Positions 43,329 through 52,453 of a stretch of DNA of 64,000 bases are shown piece after piece. The position numbers and the translations under genes were made by a program. The DNA lies in the NCBI GenBank assembly GCA_964485395.1, contig CAZAJF010000013.1, positions 26,326 through 90,325 on the forward strand, written 5' to 3'. This DNA is from JANNSO01 sp964485395 (GTDB lineage Bacteria; Spirochaetota; Spirochaetia; Treponematales; UBA12059). Every line of letters starts with the position of its first letter. Position 1 is the stretch's first letter. The notes under the pieces were generated by a model. It saw nothing but the letters and a program-made list of their open reading frames with translations, was not told the DNA's origin and ran no database searches.

Positions 43329-44205
43329 CCTCGTGATATTGGCTGCCGGAATGGGCAGCCGCTTCGGTTCCGCGAAACAGGTGTGCCCCGTGGGGCCCTC
43401 GGGCGAATGGCTCATGGAGTATTCGATTTTTCAGGCCATGAACGCAGGTTTCAGCCGGTTCGTAATCGTGACGAGACCGGAGCTTCGGGCGGAGATCGAT
43501 AAAAAGCTTGGGCCGATTTTAAAAAACAGGGCCGAATTGCGTTTCGCGATGCAGGACAGGCAGGACGTACCCGCCGGGTTCAAGGCTCCCGAAGGCACGA
43601 AGCCCCTGGGTACCGCCCACGCGCTTTGGTGTTGCCGCAACGAGCTGCCAGGGCCTTTCGGGCTCATCAACGCCGACGATTATTATGGCCAGGAAGCATT
43701 TTCGCTCCTCGTCAAGAATTGGGAAGCCGGAGGAGGCCTGGCCATGAGCGCCTATCGTCTCGATAAAACGCTCTCAGATTTCGGAGGCGTGAACCGAGGC
43801 GTCTGCTCGTGCGACGAAGAGGGCAACCTGCGGGCGGTGGACGAAGTGGTGGAAATCCGGAAGACGGACGGCCATATCCGCGGCATTATCCTGAAGTCCA
43901 AGCAGCCGATAGAGCTGAAAGGTTCCGACCTGGTATCCATGAGCTGCTGGGGCTTTACCCCCGAACTTTTCCCGGACCTGGAAGAAGGGCTCAAGGCTTT
44001 TTGCGTTCAAAGCGCCCGAGCCGAATATTATCTGCCGGATGCCTTGTCCGACTATATCGCACGGCATGGAGCTAAACTGAAAGTCTTGAACTCGTCCGAT
44101 ACCTGGATGGGCATGACATATAAGGAAGATACCGACGCTTTGACCGTCAGTCTGGCCAGCTTTCATGAGCGGGGACTCTTTCCGAACCCTCTCTGGAAAG
44201 CTTGA
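43315..44205 (+). CDS. Sugar-phosphate nucleotidyltransferase
   Basis: 296 residues from ATG 43315, inside the end of the glycosidase gene (GGAAGGGTGAAA upstream). N-terminal nucleotide-binding signature LVILAAGMGSRFGSAKQVCP with G-x-G-x-R-x-G and Lys. Metal/substrate block FGLINADDYYGQEAF. Expected to transfer a nucleotidyl group to a sugar 1-phosphate (UDP- or GDP-sugar pyrophosphorylase type). Coupled translation with an alpha-galactosidase-like enzyme suggests it may handle galactose- or glucose-1-phosphate (inference). The C-terminus is short and lacks the beta-helix acyltransferase domain of GlmU-type enzymes. Confidence 0.8.
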   Translation: MQKYSLVILAAGMGSRFGSAKQVCPVGPSGEWLMEYSIFQAMNAGFSRFVIVTRPELRAEIDKKLGPILKNRAELRFAMQDRQDVPAGFKAPEGTKPLGTAHALWCCRNELPGPFGLINADDYYGQEAFSLLVKNWEAGGGLAMSAYRLDKTLSDFGGVNRGVCSCDEEGNLRAVDEVVEIRKTDGHIRGIILKSKQPIELKGSDLVSMSCWGFTPELFPDLEEGLKAFCVQSARAEYYLPDALSDYIARHGAKLKVLNSSDTWMGMTYKEDTDALTVSLASFHERGLFPNPLWKA

Positions 44206-44269
44206 TCCGTCGGGGAAGTCGACACTGCGGCGGTTGATAGATTCAAGGTTTTCAGGATAGTCTCTTCCC

Positions 44270-45043
44270 ATGATTGGCTTTTCGCTTAAAAAGACGCTGT
44301 ACGACACTTGGGACAACCTTTTTCGTATGGTCATGCTGAATCTCGGCTTCGTGGCGTCGGCCGCGTTGCCCGCCTTGCTGCCGACACTCTTGGCGCCGGT
44401 GCCTCTTTTAGCCGTCATCGTAGCGATACTGGGCGTGTTGTGGTGTTTCATATACTTGGCGGCGTCCGCATTGGTTCTTAAAGAGCTTCCCGATTCCGGG
44501 CAATTCGGGTTCCTGGATTTTGCCCGGGCATTGAAAACCGCTGTACCCAGTGGTCTGGTCTTGGGAGCAGCGGTTTTGATACTCGGTTTCGTTTCGTACA
44601 CGTCCGCTAAATATTACGCCGGCATCAATACTTTTGCCGGTAGCTTGGCCGTTGGGCTTATTTTTTGGTTCACCCTCGTTTTTTTCCTTGGCCTGCAGTT
44701 TTTTCTGCCTGTCCGCGCCAGATTTGAGACTGACCTGCGCGTTGTCTTAAAGAAAAGCTTCCTGCTTCTCCTTGATAACCTCCCTTTTGCCTTGGTGTGC
44801 GCGCTAATATCCGTAATCATGCTCGTAATCTCCTTGTTCACCGCTTTTTTATTTCCCGGTCCCGCAGTCGCTTTGTCGTTTATGGATCAGGCTTTACGGT
44901 TGCGTATGCGAAAATACGACTACCTGAAGGCCAATCCCGAGGCAAACCGCCGCAAGATTCCCTGGGACGAGCTTTTGCAGGCAGACCGCGACCAGACAGG
45001 CAAACGGTCTATAAAAAGCTTCATTTACCCCTGGAAAGACTGA
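44270..45043 (+). CDS. Multi-pass membrane protein, DUF624/YesL-like
   Basis: 257 residues, about five or six predicted helices (for example LGFVASAALPALLPTLLAPV, LLAVIVAILGVLWCFIYLAA and ALVCALISVIMLVISLFTAF) and a basic, hydrophilic C-terminal tail. The opening FSLKKTLYDTWDNLFRMVML is like the W/N-containing start of YesL-type proteins, which accompany carbohydrate ABC transporters. Function unknown. It is positioned between the glycosidase genes and the LacI regulator, which supports a link to the sugar locus. Confidence 0.7.
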   Translation: MIGFSLKKTLYDTWDNLFRMVMLNLGFVASAALPALLPTLLAPVPLLAVIVAILGVLWCFIYLAASALVLKELPDSGQFGFLDFARALKTAVPSGLVLGAAVLILGFVSYTSAKYYAGINTFAGSLAVGLIFWFTLVFFLGLQFFLPVRARFETDLRVVLKKSFLLLLDNLPFALVCALISVIMLVISLFTAFLFPGPAVALSFMDQALRLRMRKYDYLKANPEANRRKIPWDELLQADRDQTGKRSIKSFIYPWKD

Positions 45044-45100
45044 CGGGCAGCTTAAGTATCGATTAGTTTCACACTTGTCACCTTATTTTCAACGAACGTG

Positions 45101-45160
45101 TTGACAGGATGAAAATCTGCCCTTAGTATGAAAGAGCTTTCATAAAAGAGCTTTCATACT
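45101..45160 (+). promoter_or_regulatory. Promoter with nested operator for the LacI-family gene
   Basis: A perfect -35 TTGACA (45101-45106), 17-bp spacer and -10 TAGTAT (45124-45129). Overlapping and just after the -10 box are inverted repeats: outer arms AGTATGAAAG (45125-45134) and CTTTCATACT (45151-45160), plus an inner ATGAAAG/CTTTCAT pair at 45127-45143. The half-site AGAGCTTTCATA occurs twice in tandem. This is just where a LacI-type repressor would block its own promoter. Confidence 0.75.
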
Positions 45161-45184
45161 AATGCACGGGTGGGGAGTTACAGG

Positions 45185-46189
45185 GTGACGCGAAAAACGC
45201 AGGCAACGATCTACGATGTTGCCGACCATGCAGCCGTAAGTATAACTACAGTCTCCCGCTATTTAAATAATCCGGCAAAGGTGGCCGCCGAAACTCGAGG
45301 CCGCATCAAGACCGCGATAGAAAATCTGCAATATATTCACCAGGGCAATACGGGCAGCAGGCAGCTTCGCCACGTTACCCGTATCGGCGTGCTGGCGCCG
45401 TTTTTCCCGGCTCCTTCCTTCGTGGAGCGCATGCAAGGCATGACTCCCATTTTTCACGAGGCCAACTGCGAGATGCTCGTATACAGCATCGATTCGCTCG
45501 AGCAGCTGAACGACCATATACGGAACAGTTTCCTTAAAAAGCGCCTGGACGGAATTATCGTCATGGCCATGCTCCTCGATGAGGAAAATGCGGCGTATCT
45601 CAAGCGCCTGGGGTTGCCGGTCGTGCTCATCGAGCAGAATAATCCTTTGTTCTGTTCCATTGAATGCGACAACGTGAAGGGTGGGGCCCTTGCGGCCGAC
45701 TATCTTGTTTCCCGAGGATACCGCTCGTTCGGCTTCATAGGCCAGAACATCTCGCTGCCGTATTCGCTCCAGCCCAGCGACCTGCGCATCAGAGGTTACA
45801 CCGAAGCCTTGTCCGGCGCGGGATATGAGCTCCGGCGGGATTTCGTGAGGCTCGGCGAGGTGAGCGTGCAAGGCGGCTTCAGGATGGCCACCGAGCTTCT
45901 TTCCGGCCCTGATCGGCCTGCCGCCCTGTTCGTCATGTCCGACCTGCAGGCTTTCGGCGCGGTGAAGGCCGCCAAGAAGCTTTCTCTCAGGGTCCCCGAA
46001 GATGTAGCGATTTTAGGCTTCGACGATATCGAGGCCGCGGATTATATGGAATTGTCCACCATCAGTCAGTCATTGAAGGAGTCGGGACGACTTGCGGCCG
46101 AATTGCTCCTGGGCAGGATCGACGAACCTGATCGGCCCCTCAGGAATATCCAGCTGCGCGTTTCCGTCGTCGAACGGTCAAGTACTTGA
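45185..46189 (+). CDS. LacI-family transcriptional regulator
   Basis: 334 residues from GTG 45185, chosen because GGGGAG lies 7 nt upstream; an earlier GTG at 45170 would put that site inside the gene. N-terminal helix-turn-helix and hinge: ATIYDVADHAAVSITTVSRY then LNNPAKVAAETRGRIKTAIE. The periplasmic-binding-like sensor domain has the expected blocks (RIGVLAPFFPAPSFVERMQG, VIVMAMLLDEENAAYL, ADYLVSRGYRSFGFIGQ, ALFVMSDLQAFGAVKAAK, AILGFDDIEAADYME). It probably represses the following ABC/GH13/ROK genes and itself, with a sugar as inducer. Confidence 0.93.
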   Translation: MTRKTQATIYDVADHAAVSITTVSRYLNNPAKVAAETRGRIKTAIENLQYIHQGNTGSRQLRHVTRIGVLAPFFPAPSFVERMQGMTPIFHEANCEMLVYSIDSLEQLNDHIRNSFLKKRLDGIIVMAMLLDEENAAYLKRLGLPVVLIEQNNPLFCSIECDNVKGGALAADYLVSRGYRSFGFIGQNISLPYSLQPSDLRIRGYTEALSGAGYELRRDFVRLGEVSVQGGFRMATELLSGPDRPAALFVMSDLQAFGAVKAAKKLSLRVPEDVAILGFDDIEAADYMELSTISQSLKESGRLAAELLLGRIDEPDRPLRNIQLRVSVVERSST

Positions 46190-46221
46190 ACCGGTCAGGA
46201 AAGGAGAAGGTTCCCGGTTTT
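46189..46221 (+). terminator. Possible weak terminator after the LacI gene
   Basis: AACCGG (46189-46194) pairs with CCGGTT (46214-46219), followed by TT and A residues. The stem is only 6 bp, so partial read-through into the ABC genes is likely. Confidence 0.3.
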
Positions 46222-46312
46222 AAAACTTGGTGATTGATCGCATCTAGATTCAGGCTTCGTTTGCATCCCCGTCGGGGATCCAGTACACTTTAAGTTTCAG
46301 GAGGAATTCGAT

Positions 46313-47569
46313 ATGAAAAAGTCACTATTGATCCTGCTCATGGTAGCGCTCGCCATGACGATCGTCCTTTCCGGCTGTACCAAGGCACCGCCGAAAATCA
46401 CCAACCTCACCCTCGCCCAGGGCAAGCCCGAGATCGACGCGGCCCTCAAGGCCTACGCCACCGCTTGGGGCACCGTCAACAACGTCAACGTAACCATCAA
46501 ATCGGTGGGCGGAACGTCCGGCGGACTCGGCCCGCAGCTCAAGGCCGATTTCGCGGCCGGCGACATGCCCGATCTCTTCGGATTCAACGGTATCGAAGAT
46601 TACAAGGAATGGGAAACCCTGGCGCTGGACCTTTCCAACGAACCATGGGTTGCCAAGACCGCCGTATCCTTCAAGTACAACGGCAAGGTATTCGGCTTCC
46701 CCGTAGCGGTGGAAGGCTGGGGCATGGCGTACAACGCCGATTTGCTGGCCAAGGCCGGTATCGATCCCGCCACGCTGGTCAACTACGACGGCTATAAAGC
46801 GGCTTTCGAAAAGCTCGACAAGATGAAGAAAGACCTCGGCATCGATTCGGTGGTTTCAATGGCCGCAGCCATGGAAATGGGCTGGGTAACCGCGCACCAT
46901 AACTTCAACTCGCTGCTTTCGAACGGCCTGCCCTACGGCGACCTCAAGGTCGTCAACGACCTGCTCGCCGGTACCGTGGACGCGACCCGCCTCTCCGAGT
47001 ATGCGGACTGGGTGGAGTTGCTGTTCAAATATGCCGACAAAGCCATCCTGACCACCGGCAACTACGATTCGCAGGTGGGCGCCTTCGCCACCGGCAAAGC
47101 GGTTTTCCTGCACCAGGGCAACTGGACCGACCCCAACATCAAAGGCGCCAACGCCACCTTCAAGATGGCCTTCGCCCCGCATGGATCCATGAAGCAGGCA
47201 ACCGACGGCATTTTCGTCGCTGCTCCCTCGTTCTACGCGGTCAACAAGGATTCCAAGAACCTCGCCATGGCCAAGAAATTCCTCACCGACCTCGCCACCA
47301 CGCCCGAAGGTGCAAAATACATGGTTAAGGACGCAGGCATGATCCCCGCGTATTCCGGTATCAGCCTCCAGCCCGACGGCCAGCTTTCGCAGTCGGTGCA
47401 GGCCTGGTCCGCGGCCGGCAAGGTCTATTCATGGAGCCAGTATTACTTTACCGGCGATTTCCGCGACAAGACCCTCGCCCCCATCTACAACCAGTTCGCC
47501 ACCGGAAAGATCGCGAAGGCCCAGTTCGTCGACCTGATGACCAAAGCCCTTGTCGCTAATAAAAAATAA
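46313..47569 (+). CDS. Sugar ABC transporter substrate-binding lipoprotein
   Basis: 418 residues, ribosome site AGGAGG 9 nt before ATG 46313. Lipobox LSGC with Cys22 after MKKSLLILLMVALAMTIVLS. Family-1 (maltose/sucrose-type) binding-protein blocks: KADFAAGDMPDLFGFNGIED, GKVFGFPVAVEGWGMAYNAD, GKAVFLHQGNWTDPNIKGAN and FLTDLATTPEGAKYM. Several Trp residues would stack on sugar rings. It captures an oligosaccharide outside the inner membrane and passes it to the two permeases that follow. No ATPase is encoded nearby, so a shared MsmK/UgpC-type ATPase elsewhere is presumed. Confidence 0.93.
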   Translation: MKKSLLILLMVALAMTIVLSGCTKAPPKITNLTLAQGKPEIDAALKAYATAWGTVNNVNVTIKSVGGTSGGLGPQLKADFAAGDMPDLFGFNGIEDYKEWETLALDLSNEPWVAKTAVSFKYNGKVFGFPVAVEGWGMAYNADLLAKAGIDPATLVNYDGYKAAFEKLDKMKKDLGIDSVVSMAAAMEMGWVTAHHNFNSLLSNGLPYGDLKVVNDLLAGTVDATRLSEYADWVELLFKYADKAILTTGNYDSQVGAFATGKAVFLHQGNWTDPNIKGANATFKMAFAPHGSMKQATDGIFVAAPSFYAVNKDSKNLAMAKKFLTDLATTPEGAKYMVKDAGMIPAYSGISLQPDGQLSQSVQAWSAAGKVYSWSQYYFTGDFRDKTLAPIYNQFATGKIAKAQFVDLMTKALVANKK

Positions 47570-47581
47570 CACAAGTAAAGA

Positions 47582-47613
47582 GGGCATCGTGAAACTTCAG
47601 TTTCACGATGCCC
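47582..47613 (+). promoter_or_regulatory. Intercistronic hairpin after the binding-protein gene
   Basis: GGGCATCGTGAAACT (47582-47596) and AGTTTCACGATGCCC (47599-47613) form a perfect 15-bp stem with a 2-nt centre, 13 nt after the binding-protein stop. No U-run follows. As in other binding-protein operons, such a stem protects the upstream mRNA and lowers permease expression. Confidence 0.75.
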
Positions 47614-47634
47614 CTCCATCAATCAGGAGGGAAC

Positions 47635-48555
47635 ATGAACGTCAAAAAGGAAAACTCGCTGGTCTTCTGGCTGTTCCTTGCGCCGGTACTTCTGGCATTC
47701 ACGGTGGTCGTCATCGTTCCCTTCTTCCTCGGGGTGTTCTACTCCTTTACCAACTGGTCCTCGTCGGCGAAGGTCGACGGCGGCCTGCGGTTCATCGGGC
47801 TCAAGAACTACGCAGACAGTTTCAAGGATCCCGCGTTCGCGCATTCCTTCGGCATCACGATAATCTATACCGTGCTCAATATGCTGGTGATCAATTTCAC
47901 GGCGTTTTCCCTCGCGCTCCTCGTAACGAGCAAGATAAAGCTGCGCAAGATCTACCGGGTGGGGTTTTTCCTGCCCAATCTCATAGGCGGCCTCATTCTC
48001 GGCTATATCTGGCAGTTTATTTTCAATAACGCCATTCCTTCGCTCGGCAAGATAGCGCCGCTTTTCGCCCCGCTGTCCACGCCGGAAAACCTGATGCTCG
48101 GAAAGGGCTCCACCGCGATAATAGCCCTGGTCCTCGTGGGACCCGGGCAGGACGCGGGCCATATCATGATGATCTACATCGCCGCAATAGAGAACGTCCC
48201 GGCCGAACTCCTCGAGGCCGCCATGATCGACGGCGCCAACCCGCGGCAGCGCCTGTGGCACATAACCATGCCCATGGCCGCCCAGGCCTTTACGGTTACC
48301 ATGTTCCTTACCCTGGTGCAGAGCTTCAAGCAGTTCGACGTCAACGTATCGCTCACGAGCGGAGGCCCCTCGGCGATGTTCAGGGGTACGCCCATCGCGG
48401 GCACGGAAATGCTCGCCCTGAATATCTACAATACCGCGTTCCTTTCCAATTTCCTCGCGCAGGGGCAGGCAAGGGCGGTTGTCTTCTTCCTCGTTCTCGC
48501 GCTCGTCGCCCTCGTGCAGGTAGCGGTCAATAAACGGAAGGAGCTCGAGCTGTGA
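47635..48555 (+). CDS. Sugar ABC transporter permease (MalF/UgpA type)
   Basis: 306 residues from ATG 47635 (AGGAGG 4 nt upstream; a longer frame reaches back through the hairpin). Six predicted helices. The cytoplasmic EAA loop that contacts the ATPase reads EAAMIDGANPRQRLWHITMP. It pairs with the next permease to carry a sugar across the inner membrane. Confidence 0.93.
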   Translation: MNVKKENSLVFWLFLAPVLLAFTVVVIVPFFLGVFYSFTNWSSSAKVDGGLRFIGLKNYADSFKDPAFAHSFGITIIYTVLNMLVINFTAFSLALLVTSKIKLRKIYRVGFFLPNLIGGLILGYIWQFIFNNAIPSLGKIAPLFAPLSTPENLMLGKGSTAIIALVLVGPGQDAGHIMMIYIAAIENVPAELLEAAMIDGANPRQRLWHITMPMAAQAFTVTMFLTLVQSFKQFDVNVSLTSGGPSAMFRGTPIAGTEMLALNIYNTAFLSNFLAQGQARAVVFFLVLALVALVQVAVNKRKELEL

Positions 48556-49409
48556 GCAACGCAAAAGCCGGAAGGATAGTCACCGAGGCTTTAGCCTTGG
48601 TGCTGTTCCTCGTTTTCCTGTTTCCTTTTTTCCTGGTGATAATCAACTCGGCCAAGACGGCCTTCGAAGTGACGCAGTATCCGCTCAGGATGCCCGACGC
48701 ATGGGGCACCTTGCTGGATAACGCGGCCACGATCTGGACGAGCAGCAATATCCGCTATCCCCTGTCGCTTCTGTCGTCGGTCATCATCACCGTCGTTTCG
48801 CTCGTGGCCATAAACCTGCTGTCTTCGCAAGCCGCCTGGGCCCTCGTGCGCACCAAGACCAGGACCTCGAGCGTCATATTCTTCATCTTCGTCGCGGCTA
48901 TGGTCATTCCGTTTCAAATAGTCATGTTCCCGCTTCTTTCGTGGTTGCGGACGTTGACGGCCATTTCCGGGATCAGGCTTCTCCGCACGTATGCCGGCAT
49001 GATCCTCTGCTATGTCGGCTTCGGCGTCTCCCTGTCCGTGTTCATGTACCACGGCTTCATCAAGAGCATTCCCGTCGAGCTCGAGGAGGCGGCCACCATA
49101 GACGGCTGCTCGCGCGCCCAGATATTCTACAAGATAATATTCCCCATCCTCACGCCCATACACGCTACCGTCCTGGTGCTCAACGGCATCTGGATATGGA
49201 ACGACTACCTGCTGCCGCTCTTGATTCTGGGAAAGGGCAACGCTATCCAGACGATACCGCTCGCCGTCTCCAACTTTGCCGGGGCCTTCGTGAAGCAGTG
49301 GGACCTGATACTCACCGCCATACTCCTGGCCATGATACCGGTTATAATTTGTTTCTTGCTCGCGCAGAAGTATATCGTAAAAGGCATGGTGGCCGGTTCC
49401 ATCAAATGA
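48552..49409 (+). CDS. Sugar ABC transporter permease (MalG/UgpE type)
   Basis: 285 residues. The GTG at 48552 overlaps the stop of the first permease (GTGA). Six predicted helices, EAA loop EEAATIDGCSRAQIFYKIIF, and a long N-terminal helix pair with the conserved FPFFLVIINSAKT. Subunit partner of the previous gene product. Confidence 0.93.
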   Translation: MSNAKAGRIVTEALALVLFLVFLFPFFLVIINSAKTAFEVTQYPLRMPDAWGTLLDNAATIWTSSNIRYPLSLLSSVIITVVSLVAINLLSSQAAWALVRTKTRTSSVIFFIFVAAMVIPFQIVMFPLLSWLRTLTAISGIRLLRTYAGMILCYVGFGVSLSVFMYHGFIKSIPVELEEAATIDGCSRAQIFYKIIFPILTPIHATVLVLNGIWIWNDYLLPLLILGKGNAIQTIPLAVSNFAGAFVKQWDLILTAILLAMIPVIICFLLAQKYIVKGMVAGSIK

Positions 49410-49419
49410 CGGTGCGCTG

Positions 49420-51336
49420 ATGTCGAACGCGTGGGTAAAACTGAAAGATTCCTGCGGGGAAGCCCTGTATTCCGCCCATGGCGACACGGCCGATTTCAAG
49501 GCGAGGTACCAGGCCGAATTCGGCACGCTCGCGCTGCTCTTCCGGGAATTATACGGTGGCAGGCCCGATTTCGAGTCCCAGCTGCGTTTGCTCGTCCAGG
49601 AGACTTTTGAAGGATATCTGCGGCGTCCTGCGCGTTTGCGCGTGCGGGACGTGGCCCAGCCTCCCGAGTCGTCCTGGTTCGCATCCGAGACGCAGGTCGG
49701 CGCGGTGGCCTACGTGGACCGCTTCGCGGGAACTTTCGCGCATGTCGCCGAGCGAATCCCGTACCTGAAGGAACTCGGCATAACCTGGCTGCATCTCATG
49801 CCTTTTTTCCTCTCGCCGGAAAAAGAAAACGACGGCGGTTACGCGGTGTCCAGCTATCGCGAGACGAATCCCGCACTGGGTTCCATGGACGACCTGGAAG
49901 CTCTGGCGGCCGTGCTGTCCGCGGAGGGAATCTCGCTGGTAGCCGATCTGGTCTTCAACCATACCTCCGACGAGCACGAGTGGGCGCTCAAGGCAAAGGC
50001 AGGCGAGATCGATTACCAGGATTTCTATTGGGTGTTCTCCGACCGGGCGGATACGCTTCCGTATCAGTCGGGGCTCCGCGATATCTTTCCGGAAGTGCGT
50101 AAAGGTTCCTTCACGTGGTGCGATGCGATGAAGAAATGGGTCTGGACCACCTTTCACCCGTACCAGTGGGATCTCAACTACGCCAATCCCGCGGTGTTCC
50201 GCGCCATGGCCTCCGAGATGATAGGGCTTGCAAACCGCGGCGTCAGCGTGATCAGGCTGGACGCGGTGGCCTTTATATGGAAAGAGGCGGGAACCGCATG
50301 CGAGAATTTGCCGCAGGCCCACCTGCTTATCCGGGCATTTCAATCGGTCTCGCGGCTCGCGTGCCCGTCGCTCCTGTTCAAGTCGGAGGCAATCGTCCAC
50401 CCGGACCGTATCTACGAGTACGTGGATCTCCGGGAGTGCCAAGTGTCGTATAATCCCTTGCTGATGGCGGAACTGTGGGAAGCCTCCGCCACCAAGGAAG
50501 TTCGCCTGCTGTCGCTGTCGCTGCAGCGTCGACACAACCTTCCTCCCGGGTGCGCTTGGGTAAACTACGTTCGCTGCCACGACGACATCGGCTGGACTTT
50601 CGCCAACGAGGATGCCGCCGAGCTGGGTATGAACGGCGCCGATCACCGTGCGTTCCTGAACGACTTTTTCCTCGGTACCTTTCCCGGCAGCTTCAGCTCG
50701 GGCGTCAGTTTCCAGTACAACCCTGTCGACGGGGACCGCAGGATCTGCGGAACCGCCGCATCGCTGGCCGGTGTGGAGAAAGCCTTGTCCGGAGGATCCC
50801 GGGAAGACTTGGACACGGCGATCCGCAGGGTTCTGCTTTTGTATGGAATCGCGTATTCCGCGGGCGGCATTCCCTTGCTCTACCTGGGCGACGAGCTGGG
50901 GACGCTGAACGACTACGGCTACGAACAGGACGCCGCGCTGTCCGGTGACGCCCGCTGGGTGCATCGCCCCGTATGGAGCGACGATTCGGCTTTGCGGCGC
51001 TCGGACAAATCCAGCGTGGAAGGCAGGATTTTCGCCGGCCTGTGCGGCCTTGCGCGTGCCAGGAAAGCCTATGCCGTTTTCGGCACGCAAAAACTGTCGA
51101 CCGTCGCGTCCGGACATCCTTCGGTCCTTGCTTTTCGCAAGCGCGGCTTTGGGCAGTCGCTGACGGTCCTGGGGAATTTTTCCGACCGTGAAGCCGTGCT
51201 CGGGTCGTCTTCCGTCTCCGCCTTGCTTGAAGGAAAGCCGGCGACGGATTTGCTTTCCGGCCGGACGGTGCACCCGGACGCGGACCTGGTTCTTGCTCCC
51301 TGCGAACTGCTCTGGTTTTTCCGGATTTGCCGGTGA
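49420..51336 (+). CDS. Amylosucrase-type GH13 enzyme
   Basis: 638 residues, cytosolic, only 10 nt after the permease gene. It has an all-helical N-terminal domain (1-90) typical of subfamily GH13_4, then the barrel. Region I VADLVFNHTSDEHEWA, nucleophile Asp in VIRLDAVAFIWKEAGTACEN, acid/base Glu in LLFKSEAIVHPDRIYEY and RCHDDIGWTFANEDAAELG with the transition-state Asp all match amylosucrase of Neisseria polysaccharea block for block. Amylosucrase splits sucrose, building glucan and releasing fructose; some members only hydrolyse sucrose or other glucosides. Placed with importer and sugar kinase, it probably cleaves imported sucrose (or sucrose left after alpha-galactosidase action). Confidence 0.9.
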   Translation: MSNAWVKLKDSCGEALYSAHGDTADFKARYQAEFGTLALLFRELYGGRPDFESQLRLLVQETFEGYLRRPARLRVRDVAQPPESSWFASETQVGAVAYVDRFAGTFAHVAERIPYLKELGITWLHLMPFFLSPEKENDGGYAVSSYRETNPALGSMDDLEALAAVLSAEGISLVADLVFNHTSDEHEWALKAKAGEIDYQDFYWVFSDRADTLPYQSGLRDIFPEVRKGSFTWCDAMKKWVWTTFHPYQWDLNYANPAVFRAMASEMIGLANRGVSVIRLDAVAFIWKEAGTACENLPQAHLLIRAFQSVSRLACPSLLFKSEAIVHPDRIYEYVDLRECQVSYNPLLMAELWEASATKEVRLLSLSLQRRHNLPPGCAWVNYVRCHDDIGWTFANEDAAELGMNGADHRAFLNDFFLGTFPGSFSSGVSFQYNPVDGDRRICGTAASLAGVEKALSGGSREDLDTAIRRVLLLYGIAYSAGGIPLLYLGDELGTLNDYGYEQDAALSGDARWVHRPVWSDDSALRRSDKSSVEGRIFAGLCGLARARKAYAVFGTQKLSTVASGHPSVLAFRKRGFGQSLTVLGNFSDREAVLGSSSVSALLEGKPATDLLSGRTVHPDADLVLAPCELLWFFRICR

Positions 51337-51409
51337 ACTGAGGGTGCGCGCTTTCCGGATTCCGGAAACCATGCTATAGTCTTATAACAATTTGATCGAG
51401 GAGAGCGGT

Positions 51410-52441
51410 ATGGACGACAGGAAAGTATATTTAGGCACCGATTGCGGCGGCACGACCAGCAAGATAGGCGGCGTATGGGAAGACGGCAGCCCTATTTCCA
51501 CGAAGCTTTCGCAGCGTCCGACGGACTCGCACAAGGGCCGGACGACCGTGGTTCAAGGCTGGATCGACGCCGCCCACGGCTATCTCGCGGAAAACGGCCT
51601 GTCCTGGGACAATGTCTGCGGAGTAGGCCTGGCCATCCCCGGGCCTTTCCTCGCTCCCGGGTTTTTAGGAATTCCCGCGAACCTCACGAGCGACCTTGGA
51701 AATTGGAATGTGGGCTTGGATTATTCCGCCAAGCTGGAAGCGGTCGTCGGACGTAAAATAAAGCTCACCGTGGGCAACGACGGGAATTACGGCGGCGTTG
51801 CCGAGGCTCAGCTCATCCGGGGCGCCGGCGTCGGCTCGGTGCTCCTGCTTGCGCCCGGTTCCGGGCTCGGGGCCGCCTACATAGACGAACGCGGCCTGCC
51901 GCTCGACGGGGCGTCGCTCGTGGGCATGGAGGCCGGACACATGCCCGCTCCACTGCAGCTCTTGGACATGCCGGCGTTTACCTGCGGGTGCGGCCGCACC
52001 TGGGGCTGCATCGAGGCGTACACCGCGATATCCGGCCTGCCGCAATTGTTCGCGCAGATGATAAAAAAATATCCGAATCATCCCCTCGCCGCCTCCGCCA
52101 AGCCCGACAAGGAAAAAGTGCTGTCCCTGCGGACCTTGGCCCAGGAGGGCGATGCGTTAGCCGTCGATATCTTCGACTTTCAGGCTCGAGCGCTCGGGTT
52201 TCACCTGGCCAACCTCGCCATGGCACTTGACCCCGAATACGTGGTTATAGGCGGCGGCCTCATGGACCCGGAAAGCACGACGCCCGCCTTCCGGGCACGC
52301 TACATGAAGACGATGGAAGACACCGCCAAGCCGCTGCTTTGGCCGGCGCAGCAGAAAAAGATAAAGTATTCCCAGGCTAAGCTCGGCGACCTGTCCCAGG
52401 CGATCGGAGCGGCGCTCGTGGCGATGTACAACGACCGATAG
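51410..52441 (+). CDS. ROK-family sugar kinase (glucokinase/fructokinase-like)
   Basis: 343 residues from ATG 51410 (GAGGAGAGCGGT upstream). Phosphate-binding motif LGTDCGGTTSKIGGVW near the N-terminus. The catalytic block is GNDGNYGGVAEAQLIRGAGV, though the usual Asn-Asp pair is followed by GN rather than AN. The ROK zinc motif is FTCGCGRTWGCIEAYTA. Phosphorylates glucose or fructose released by the amylosucrase (inference). Last gene of the sugar operon, followed by a terminator. Confidence 0.9.
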   Translation: MDDRKVYLGTDCGGTTSKIGGVWEDGSPISTKLSQRPTDSHKGRTTVVQGWIDAAHGYLAENGLSWDNVCGVGLAIPGPFLAPGFLGIPANLTSDLGNWNVGLDYSAKLEAVVGRKIKLTVGNDGNYGGVAEAQLIRGAGVGSVLLLAPGSGLGAAYIDERGLPLDGASLVGMEAGHMPAPLQLLDMPAFTCGCGRTWGCIEAYTAISGLPQLFAQMIKKYPNHPLAASAKPDKEKVLSLRTLAQEGDALAVDIFDFQARALGFHLANLAMALDPEYVVIGGGLMDPESTTPAFRARYMKTMEDTAKPLLWPAQQKKIKYSQAKLGDLSQAIGAALVAMYNDR

Positions 52442-52453
52442 GGCTGGATATAG

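Noticed and set aside
49549..51372. 607-codon minus-strand frame
   Set aside because: Antisense to the amylosucrase gene, whose catalytic motifs are unambiguous.
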